Origin: PALSA-1355 sp031400775
Lineage (GTDB): Bacteria > Planctomycetota > Planctomycetia > Pirellulales > PALSA-1355
NCBI GenBank assembly: GCA_031400775.1
Contig: JANNQN010000225.1
Location: 1-12,843, forward strand
Direction: 5' to 3'
Length of the DNA: 12,843 bases
Shown here: in pieces, positions 1 to 6,418 of the stretch
How the letters are laid out: each line of letters starts with the position of its first letter
Numbering within the stretch: position 1 is the stretch's first letter
Program-made: the position numbers and the translations under genes
The notes under the pieces: generated by a model
Told to the model about the DNA's origin: nothing
Databases searched by the model: none
What the model saw: the letters and a program-made list of their open reading frames with translations, nothing else

Positions 1-689
1 TGAATCCAGCGCTCGCGGCCCGTGTCGAAGTCGTAGGCCACGATGGCCTCGTTATCGCGGCGCTGCTCGATCGTGATCACCAGCGCTCCCCCGACCACGA
101 ACGATGCGTAGCCGCCGCCGATCGGCTGCCGCCACACCAATCGCGGCGGGCTGGCCGACCAATCGCGGGCAAGTGCCGGCCCGTCGACCACGCCATCGCG
201 GCGCGGACCGCGGTATTCCAGCACGTCAGTCGCTTGGGTCGCGCGCTCGTTGAGCTCCGCAGCGGGGCGCGCGAGACCGCTGGCGCCCTGCATCGACCGC
301 TGACGCGTGCGATGGGCTTCGAGCACTTCCGTCCTATCGGGCGACCAGCGAAAGTCGAACGCCGGCACCATATCGCCCGAGAATTCGACCCGGCGAATCG
401 ACAATCCGAATGCGGTTGCCGCCGTTACGAGCAGCAGCGCCACCAGCAGTCGGCCGACCAGCGCGAAGCGCCCCAGCAGGAAGAACCACGTCAACACCAC
501 CAGACCGGCAACCACCGCGAACAGAAAGCAGAATATAAGACGCGTGCCGCGATCGATTTGCTCCGGCGCGAAGAACCAAATTGCCGCGCTGGCAACAAGC
601 GCCACGGCAATCGCCGACAGGGGCAACCAGGCACGGCGAGATCGCCGAGTTGATGCAACGATCGGCAGGGCGGATTCGACGTGCGACAT
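1..689 (-). CDS. PQQ-like beta-propeller (BamB/quinoprotein-like) membrane-anchored protein, 3' end outside window
   Basis: The 5' part of a gene, with 229 whole codons visible; the reading frame leaves the window at position 1. Three hydrophobic helices (about residues 21-41, 51-71 and 79-97) are followed by a non-membrane linker. The segment YRGPRRDGVVDGP (159-171) is the start of the PQQ-like propeller domain as often seen in planctomycetes. After it come the first blade strands: LVWRQPIGGGYASFVV, then VAYDFDTGRERWI at 217-229, the typical 'A.D..TG...W' blade repeat. The propeller would lie outside the cytoplasm, tethered by the helices. Such domains either bind PQQ in dehydrogenases or act only as protein scaffolds; with most blades missing I cannot say which. 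The start at the ATG 689-687 gives a normal positively charged N-terminus (STRRSRRAW) before the first helix. No clear Shine-Dalgarno is seen. Confidence 0.85.
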   Translation of the reverse strand, partial: MSHVESALPIVASTRRSRRAWLPLSAIAVALVASAAIWFFAPEQIDRGTRLIFCFLFAVVAGLVVLTWFFLLGRFALVGRLLVALLLVTAATAFGLSIRRVEFSGDMVPAFDFRWSPDRTEVLEAHRTRQRSMQGASGLARPAAELNERATQATDVLEYRGPRRDGVVDGPALARDWSASPPRLVWRQPIGGGYASFVVGGALVITIEQRRDNEAIVAYDFDTGRERWI

Positions 690-821
690 GATTTTGTTAC
701 CGGCAAGAAGAGCGAAATTCGAAACGTTTCCACGGTCGGCTTAGCTTAGCGAATGTGTTGGGCAATCACAAAGGCGCCCGGAACAAAGCAGGTCGGCGGC
801 TTTGGTGACCGACACGTTCGG

Positions 822-2474
822 CTAGCCGCCTCCCGCTTCGCTTTGTGCCTTTTGCAGTTGTAGCCGCCAGTACGCATCGGGGCCGAATCGCAAGCGGCCC
901 TTGACGTGAGGCGCCTGTTGAATGGCCATCGCGCCGACGGTCAGCGCCAAAAGCAACACGGGCACGCAGGCCCACAACAGCCAATACCGCCTCCCCAGTT
1001 CCCAGGCAGGGTCCCAAGGGTCTCGCATCACGGCGATTTGATCTGTTGTCTCGGCGTCGTCGGGCGCGCAGGCCAAAAGGGCCCAAGTGGTCAGCGTGGC
1101 CAGCGTCCAATACGTCACCTCGGTGAAAATGTTGGCGCCGGATTTCCATTGGGCGAAGCGCTGTATGGCGACGCCGAATTGACCGATCCACAGAACGCTC
1201 AAGAACAGAATCGCCCCTTTGCCAAAGGCCGATTGCGGCAAGATGGCCCCCAAGGTGCCGCGGTGCATGCGCCACAGCACGTACAGCCCCAAAGCAGTGA
1301 GCAGCAAGCCGACGGCCAGAAACCACTGCCGGGCGAACAGCCCACCGACGGCGTGGTGCGGCAGCACGTCGTAGCGTTGCCCCCACTCGCGAACGTTGCC
1401 GCGCAAATTCATCCACATCATCACGATCAAGAGCACCAGCGCCGAAAATTCGTTCGGCCGCGCGCGATCCGCGTCTTCGGCCGCCGGCGCCAGCCCTCCG
1501 TGCAGCAACCGCGCCACGCCCAGGGCCACGCCCAGGCCCATCAAGAATCCAAAACTTTCCTCGGTCAGCTTCCAAGTATCGGTGATCGTGGTATCGGCAA
1601 ACGGTCCCCAGCGAACGACGAGCGGATGGGTGAGAAACAGGGCCGCCACAAACGCCAAGCCGCCGCTCAAAGTTCCAATCAGGGTCATCGACACCGCGGC
1701 GCGATTCCGAGTGCGCGCCAGGTGCGCGATCAGGACCACAAGCACGGCGACAAATCCGCCCCAGGATTCGCTGCGATTCGGCGGCGCCAGCTCAATGCCG
1801 CCCAGCCTGGTAAAGGCCAGGTATCCGATCCACCAGGCCACGACCGCTTGCACGAACAGCCCGGCCTGGAGTCGTTCCTTCGGCCGCAAGAGCCAATACG
1901 CGGCAGAGACCACCAGCACGATCGTGGCGGCGAAATACTTGATGTCGTGCAGGTGCGTTTTGCCCCAGTCGTTGATCGCGGAACGATCTTCCGGCCGAAC
2001 CAGGAAGTAAAGATACGCCGCGAAAAGAGCCAAGCCGTTGGCGGAGAGCGGACCGATGAAGCCATTCAACTCTGACCGCGGCCGGGTCAAGGCCAGCGAC
2101 AGAATCGCCGAGCCGATGCCCGACCACAGACACCCGACCAGAAACACGCCGCCAAACGCCCACAGCACGTCGGGAAACGAATCGCTCACGACGTAGAAGG
2201 TCTGTTCCATGTTGCTCAGGCCGCCGCCCCAGGCCCAGCCGACCGCGCCGAAGAGACCGGCCGCCGCCGTGCGCCGATACCACTCGGGGCGGCCCGAGGC
2301 CAGGCACACGGCCATTCCCAACAGGGCTCCGGGATACATCGCGCCGGCCTCGTGGCCGTAACTGCCGCGCCAGCCCCAGCCATAAGCCATCGCCAGCGAG
2401 CACAGCAGACAAAGCCACACGAGGGTCGCTCGCGAAGGGGATGCTGGAGAGGACGACGTCGGATAAGGTTCCAT
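822..2474 (-). CDS. Conserved polytopic membrane protein of unknown function (550 aa)
   Basis: About 12-14 hydrophobic segments span the whole protein, for example residues 16-31, 105-130, 178-196, 206-222, 238-254, 262-284, 308-325, 344-356, 383-401, 420-435, 453-469 and 497-516. This makes it an integral inner-membrane protein. The N-terminal third carries an unusually rich motif: YGWGWRGSYGHEAGAMYPGA at 31-50 and GWAWGGGLSNMEQTFY at 79-94, with conserved-looking His, Glu, Arg and Trp. I associate such 'RG.YGHE.GAM.PGA' proteins with uncharacterised families in Planctomycetes and Bacteroidetes, but this is memory, not a search. A short polar tail (about 521-550) follows the last helix. The frame is open up to an ATG at 2612, but I chose the ATG at 2474 because residues before it are polar and because the longer form would nearly touch the divergent gene. 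No Shine-Dalgarno supports either start. Function is not recognised. Confidence 0.8.
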   Translation of the reverse strand: MEPYPTSSSPASPSRATLVWLCLLCSLAMAYGWGWRGSYGHEAGAMYPGALLGMAVCLASGRPEWYRRTAAAGLFGAVGWAWGGGLSNMEQTFYVVSDSFPDVLWAFGGVFLVGCLWSGIGSAILSLALTRPRSELNGFIGPLSANGLALFAAYLYFLVRPEDRSAINDWGKTHLHDIKYFAATIVLVVSAAYWLLRPKERLQAGLFVQAVVAWWIGYLAFTRLGGIELAPPNRSESWGGFVAVLVVLIAHLARTRNRAAVSMTLIGTLSGGLAFVAALFLTHPLVVRWGPFADTTITDTWKLTEESFGFLMGLGVALGVARLLHGGLAPAAEDADRARPNEFSALVLLIVMMWMNLRGNVREWGQRYDVLPHHAVGGLFARQWFLAVGLLLTALGLYVLWRMHRGTLGAILPQSAFGKGAILFLSVLWIGQFGVAIQRFAQWKSGANIFTEVTYWTLATLTTWALLACAPDDAETTDQIAVMRDPWDPAWELGRRYWLLWACVPVLLLALTVGAMAIQQAPHVKGRLRFGPDAYWRLQLQKAQSEAGGG

Positions 2475-2620
2475 GGCGTGCGTGCTTGTGCCGTTGGTTA
2501 GGTCAAATAACTCAGGCGATTCCAAATTTAGCGAGCCGGTCGGCTGGAGGCCATGACGCTTTCTCATAGAATAGTCGACAGCGATCGCACCAAGCTTTCC
2601 GCCGCTAGCCATTTATCCGC
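2475..2620. promoter_or_regulatory. Divergent intergenic region between the membrane protein and the decarboxylase genes
   Basis: This is 146 bases between divergently transcribed starts, so promoters for both directions should lie here (inference). It is more AT-rich than the flanking genes around 2505-2535 and 2561-2575. The only -10-like word on the plus strand is TAGAAT at 2567-2572, and there is no convincing -35 at the usual spacing. I see no operator-like palindrome. If the membrane protein starts at 2612 instead of 2474, most of this stretch is coding. Confidence 0.3.
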
Positions 2621-3118
2621 ATGGGACTAACCATGGACATTCCCGCCGAGCAAGTCCGACAGACCCTTGTCGAATTGGGCATCACGCACGTGGTGTGGCT
2701 GCCCGACTCGGCTCTTGGATTGTGGGAGCAAGCGCTGGATCGGCCCGGCACGCTGGAACTCGTGCGAGTCTGCCGCGAGGGCGAGGCCTGGGCGATCGCC
2801 GCCGGGTTGCACCTGGGAGGCCTCCGGCCGCTGGTGATGATTCAGAACACCGGGCTGTTCGAATCGGGCGACGCGATGCGCAACGTCCTGTTCGATTTGC
2901 GACTGCCGCTCTCGGCGATCGTGGGCTATCGAAGTTTTTTGATCCCCAATTCGACCGACTCGGCGCGGCGGTTTACCGAGCCGGTTCTCGATGCCTGGGG
3001 TTTGGACTATGTAATCGTGCGCGAGCCTGGCGAGTTGCCGCTGATGGCAGCCCACCTGCTGGCCTGCCGCGAAGCGGGGCGGCCCGGCGTGGCGCTGGTG
3101 GCCGAGGGGCGGATGTAA
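2621..3118 (+). CDS. Thiamine-diphosphate-dependent decarboxylase, alpha (PYR-domain) subunit, sulfopyruvate/phosphonopyruvate decarboxylase-like
   Basis: At 165 residues this matches the length of ComD-type alpha subunits, which consist only of the pyrimidine-binding (PYR) domain of ThDP enzymes. Visible landmarks are GITHVVWLPDSALG (20-33), the glutamate-bearing segment REGEAWAIAAG (52-62), where Glu53 aligns with the ThDP-activating Glu of acetolactate synthase-type enzymes, and LVMIQNTGLFESGDAMRN (71-88). The last is typical of the sulfopyruvate and phosphonopyruvate decarboxylase branch. Together with the next gene it would form an alpha/beta enzyme that decarboxylates a 2-oxoacid carrying an acidic or similar group to the aldehyde. 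No phosphoenolpyruvate mutase, phosphonate or coenzyme M gene is in the window, so the true substrate is open. An alternative ATG at 2633 (Met5) has a weak GGGA about 8 bases upstream and is nearly as likely. Confidence 0.85.
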   Translation: MGLTMDIPAEQVRQTLVELGITHVVWLPDSALGLWEQALDRPGTLELVRVCREGEAWAIAAGLHLGGLRPLVMIQNTGLFESGDAMRNVLFDLRLPLSAIVGYRSFLIPNSTDSARRFTEPVLDAWGLDYVIVREPGELPLMAAHLLACREAGRPGVALVAEGRM

Positions 3119-3161
3119 AAGCGGGCGACTCTTCCGAAGTATTGACCGTGAGAAACATGCC

Positions 3162-3770
3162 ATGACTGATTCGACCGGTTCGCGGATGCCACTGGTGGCG
3201 GCGCTTGAGATATTGATCCGACTGCGCACCGATCAGATCGTGGTTACGACGATGGGCTCGGCTCGCGAGTGGCCCAAATTGTCGCAAAATCCGTTGGATT
3301 TTCACTACGTCCCATCGTCGATGGGTCAGGCGCCGCCCTTGGGTTTGGGCCTGGCACTGACCAAGCCCGAGCGCGAAGTGCTGGTGCTCAACGGCGACGG
3401 CGGGATGCTGATGAATCTGGGGTGCCTGGTCACGATCGTGGCCAGCGGCGCGCGAAACATCACCGTGATCGTATTGGAAAACGGAATCTACGAAGTCACC
3501 GGCGGACAACAGACCGCCGCACTGGCGGCGCGGCGGCACGCCGAGGTGGATTTTTCCGGTTTTGCCCGCGCTGCCGGGTTCGCCGTGGCCGAGCGATTCG
3601 ACCGGCTCCAGGATTGGCAAGCCCAAGCCGCCGAGATCTTGCGACGTCCAGGTCCGCGTTTCGTTGCGCTATCCGTCGAGCCGGTGGGCGCCGAATATCA
3701 TCTCGAAGCGCCAGGCCCGATGGCCGAGCGCCTGCCGAAATTCGCGCAGGCCCTGGCGCAGATTGAGTAG
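3162..3770 (+). CDS. Thiamine-diphosphate-dependent decarboxylase, beta (PP-domain) subunit, sulfopyruvate/phosphonopyruvate decarboxylase-like
   Basis: This protein of 202 residues is the diphosphate-binding half of the split decarboxylase. The ThDP motif is complete: GDG at 78-80, then 26 residues, then Asn107 in VLENGIYEVTGGQ (104-116), the Mg/diphosphate site. SMGQAPPLGLGLAL (53-66) is the usual segment before it, and TTMGSAREW (29-37) resembles the start of ComE-type subunits. It follows the alpha gene by 43 bases in the same direction, so the pair is almost certainly co-transcribed and forms one cytoplasmic enzyme with the active site at the subunit interface. The start at 3162 has only a weak purine-rich stretch (GTGAGAAA) upstream; Met9 is an alternative. 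The gene converges on the secernin gene with 21 bases between the stops. Substrate cannot be told from sequence alone. Confidence 0.87.
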   Translation: MTDSTGSRMPLVAALEILIRLRTDQIVVTTMGSAREWPKLSQNPLDFHYVPSSMGQAPPLGLGLALTKPEREVLVLNGDGGMLMNLGCLVTIVASGARNITVIVLENGIYEVTGGQQTAALAARRHAEVDFSGFARAAGFAVAERFDRLQDWQAQAAEILRRPGPRFVALSVEPVGAEYHLEAPGPMAERLPKFAQALAQIE

Positions 3771-3791
3771 CCCCGTTACCTTGCGCGCAAT

Positions 3792-5003
3792 TTATGCCAA
3801 GGCAGGCGCGGGCACATTCCAATGAAGTCCGGCTCGGGCGTTTCTTTTGGCCCAATAGCGCCGCACATACCAAGGGCGCACATCAGGCCCGCGCTGGGCC
3901 AACACGTCTGCTGTCCATCGAGCCAGCAGTTGATCGCCTTCGACGAAAGCCGCCTGCGAATCCATGGGATCGGCGGCCCAGGCGGCTTCAATTTCGTCGC
4001 GCTCGGCGAAATAGCGCGGCCCCAGGCGGTTCGGATCGCGCATCACAGCGCGGTGCAGCCGTTCGTGTCGCCACCACAGCGACTCGTCGTCGGCCCGCTC
4101 GGCCGGCAGCGGTGACATGTCGAGCGGTTGATCGATGGAAACCGGTTTGAATAGCCCCGTGCAGGGAGCGGCGGCGGCAGTGACCCAGTGCCGGATTGCG
4201 CCCGGCCGCAGCTCCGCGACCCAGGAACCGGTTGTTTGCGAGGCCGCCACCAATCCGCCGGCATGCACGCACGGCACGCCCAGCCCGCCGTTGAGCCACG
4301 AGTAGCTGGGCGCAGCCTGCCCGTCGCCGTGATCTCGCAAGATCCGCATCAGATCGAGCGGCTCATCCACCCGGTCGACCAGCCGCTGGGTTCGGGCTTG
4401 TCGCAGGCGGCAGGCAGTGACGTGGGTCTTGATGATGTCGCTATGCCGGGCGAAGTCGGGGATCGTCAGGCCGTTGGAAATACTCCGCCCGCCGCGCACC
4501 ATCTCAACGGCGTGGTGACGGCCCGCGGTCTCCAGCACCAGCGCGCCGGCCGGATCTGCCACGATGAAGCTATTGTGGTAGGTGAAGCCTGAGCGTTCCA
4601 GGCTGCACAGGCCGCCTTGACCGAACTCTTCGAGCAGCGACACGATCGTCTGCACGGCTTCGGCCGCGGTGCGCGAGCGCTCCAGCGCCAGCCGCAACAG
4701 GTCCATGCCGGTCAGCCCGCTGGCGGCGTAGGGCTCGCGCGTGAAAACCGCCTCGTTGCCGATCGTGACGCCGTGTTCGTTCGTGCCCATCTCGGCGCCC
4801 CACATCCAGTAGGGACGGCTCAGCAGCACGGAGTGCGTCTGGCGAACCTGCGGAATCTCGATCCAAGTGCATTTCAAGCGCGCGCCGTCGGTGTGCGACT
4901 GCCGCGGCTGCCAGTCGAGAAACTGCGCTTCGTTCGGATCGCGATCCGAGTTCTTGGCGAACAGTACACGGTCCGACTGCACGCTGACCATCGTGTCGCA
5001 CAT
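3792..5003 (-). CDS. Secernin-family peptidase (C69, Ntn-hydrolase fold)
   Basis: The 403-residue product starts MCDTMVSV, the hallmark N-terminus of bacterial secernin/C69 dipeptidase homologues. Cys2 would become the N-terminal nucleophile after removal of Met1. Further family landmarks are VLFAKNSDRDPNEAQ (13-27), LKCTWIEIPQV (43-53), SRPYWMWGAEMGTNEHGV (62-79), GNEAVFTRE (82-90), EEFGQGGLC (125-133), TYHNSFIVAD (141-150) and LETAGRHHAVE (157-167). Length is normal for secernins (about 400 aa). There is no signal peptide, so it should be cytoplasmic. C69 enzymes such as PepD hydrolyse dipeptides, but secernins have poorly known activity. The frame stays open to an ATG at 5156, but the start at 5003 is set by the MCDT motif. 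It is the last gene of a minus-strand operon, 35 bases after the amine oxidase stop, and ends 21 bases from the convergent decarboxylase gene. Confidence 0.9.
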   Translation of the reverse strand: MCDTMVSVQSDRVLFAKNSDRDPNEAQFLDWQPRQSHTDGARLKCTWIEIPQVRQTHSVLLSRPYWMWGAEMGTNEHGVTIGNEAVFTREPYAASGLTGMDLLRLALERSRTAAEAVQTIVSLLEEFGQGGLCSLERSGFTYHNSFIVADPAGALVLETAGRHHAVEMVRGGRSISNGLTIPDFARHSDIIKTHVTACRLRQARTQRLVDRVDEPLDLMRILRDHGDGQAAPSYSWLNGGLGVPCVHAGGLVAASQTTGSWVAELRPGAIRHWVTAAAAPCTGLFKPVSIDQPLDMSPLPAERADDESLWWRHERLHRAVMRDPNRLGPRYFAERDEIEAAWAADPMDSQAAFVEGDQLLARWTADVLAQRGPDVRPWYVRRYWAKRNARAGLHWNVPAPALA

Positions 5004-5038
5004 GCTGAAAATCCCAGGCCGTCTTGTCTGACCGGCGG

Positions 5039-6418
5039 TTATTGCAAGCGGGCGAGCACTTCGCTGGCGGCCCGCTGCCCCGATTGTATAGCGCCGTCGA
5101 GATATCCCATCCACTCGGTTGCCGTCTCGGTGCCCGACCAGTGGATCCGACCGCACGGCTCGCGCAGGGCCGAGCCGAACCCAGTCAGAGCGCCCGGACC
5201 GGCCACGCCCACGTAGCAGCCACGACTCCAGGGATCGTCGTTCCAGTTTTTCTCGGCGAACGCCACGGGCCGGGCAGCCTCGGGACCGAAGAACCGCACG
5301 AACTCGGCCAACACCGACTTGCGGCGTTCCTCCGGCGACCAGTCGGAACAGTTGCGCGCGGCGTCGCCATCGCTGAACGTGACCAGGGCCGCGTGCCGGC
5401 CATCGGCCGACGAGTCGTCAAACGTCGTCACCGTGATGCCCGTATCGCTCACGACCTCGCCCGAAAAACCCGCAGAACGCCAGAATGGCCGCTCGTAGAC
5501 CGCGACATACTTGATCACCGAGCCCATCGGCATCCGTGCCGTGATCTGATCGCGGCGAGCGGGCAGGGCGGCCGAGTAGTGGATGCGTCCGGCCAGCACG
5601 GGCGGCAGGGCGACGATCGCCAGTTTGGCGAGGCACGCGCCCCGCTCGCCCCGCACGATGACGCCGTCGGCCGTTTGCTCGATCTCGCGCACTGGGCAAT
5701 CGAGCACCACCCGTGGCGCCAACTGGTCGGCGAGGCGCTGAGAAATCTGCTGCGCGCCGCCCACGAAGCGCTCCTGCTGGGCGCCGCCTTTGATCGAGAT
5801 CAGACTTTCCAGTCCATTTCCCCAGCGCAGATAACTGAGAAAAAACAAGAACGACACGTCCCGCGGTTCCGAGGTCAGCACGGCCCGCGTGACGGCGTCG
5901 ACGAACAGCCGGGCGCCGGCGGAGCGCAGATGGCGGCGCTTCCAGGTTTCCAGCGTCATGCCGTCCCACTCAGCGGCGCGCGGGGCGTTCCACGGCGCCT
6001 CGGGCGGAATCTCGTTTTGAAACGTCTTCCAGCGATAATCGGTCCACAGCAGCTCGGCTTGCGCCAAAAGCGAAAGCTTGGGCAAGTCGCTTGTGTAGCT
6101 GGTGAGAGTACCGCCCCAGGACAGCAATTTGCGGCCGTTATGAAATTGCGGAAACGTGGCGACGCCCAATTCCTTGGCCAAGGCGGCCAGGCGGTTTTGC
6201 GTGGGGCCGATCCATTGGCCTCCCAAATCGATCGTCTCGCCGGCCAGCGGTTGGCTGAGCGTGCGCCCGCCCACTCGATCGCGAGCTTCGAGCACCACGC
6301 ACGTCGCGCCGCGCTGTGTCAGCTCGCGCGCGGCACAAAGTCCTGCCAGGCCCGCTCCGACCACCACGACGTCGGCCGTTTGGGGAACTGCCGATTGTTC
6401 GGGGCTGTCGCCGCTCAT
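5039..6418 (-). CDS. Flavin monoamine oxidase family protein (FAD-dependent amine oxidase)
   Basis: The 459-residue protein shows the full layout of the monoamine oxidase family. VVVVGAGLAGLCAARELTQ (17-35) is the FAD Rossmann motif, then LEARDRVGGRT (43-53) and DLGGQWIGPTQNRL (64-77). GSVIKYVAVYERPFW (299-313) contains Lys303, aligned with MAO-B Lys296. NWNDDPWSRGCYVG (391-404) contains Cys401 at the place of the cysteine that binds FAD covalently in MAO-B (Cys397). WSGTETATEWMGYLDGAI (427-444) is the C-terminal FAD motif. Tyr402 and Tyr439 match the aromatic cage. It would oxidise an amine to an imine/aldehyde with release of H2O2. It ends just after the last FAD motif, without the membrane tail of mitochondrial MAO, and has no signal peptide, so it is probably soluble and cytoplasmic. 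Its ATG overlaps the stop of the DUF885 gene (ATGA), which indicates translational coupling. Confidence 0.92.
   Translation of the reverse strand: MSGDSPEQSAVPQTADVVVVGAGLAGLCAARELTQRGATCVVLEARDRVGGRTLSQPLAGETIDLGGQWIGPTQNRLAALAKELGVATFPQFHNGRKLLSWGGTLTSYTSDLPKLSLLAQAELLWTDYRWKTFQNEIPPEAPWNAPRAAEWDGMTLETWKRRHLRSAGARLFVDAVTRAVLTSEPRDVSFLFFLSYLRWGNGLESLISIKGGAQQERFVGGAQQISQRLADQLAPRVVLDCPVREIEQTADGVIVRGERGACLAKLAIVALPPVLAGRIHYSAALPARRDQITARMPMGSVIKYVAVYERPFWRSAGFSGEVVSDTGITVTTFDDSSADGRHAALVTFSDGDAARNCSDWSPEERRKSVLAEFVRFFGPEAARPVAFAEKNWNDDPWSRGCYVGVAGPGALTGFGSALREPCGRIHWSGTETATEWMGYLDGAIQSGQRAASEVLARLQ

Noticed and set aside
766..821. GTCGG/CCGAC inverted repeat just after the membrane protein gene, as a terminator
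   Set aside because: The stem is 5 base pairs with a 12-base loop and no T tract; it could arise by chance in GC-rich DNA.
906..2075. A 389-codon plus-strand open frame opposite the membrane protein
   Set aside because: The Gln/Arg/His-rich product mirrors the hydrophobic codons of the minus-strand membrane protein.
3779..3802. CCTTG/CAAGG inverted repeat between the convergent decarboxylase and secernin genes, as a bidirectional terminator
   Set aside because: The stem is only 5 base pairs with a 14-base loop and no T tract on either side; it is too weak to call.
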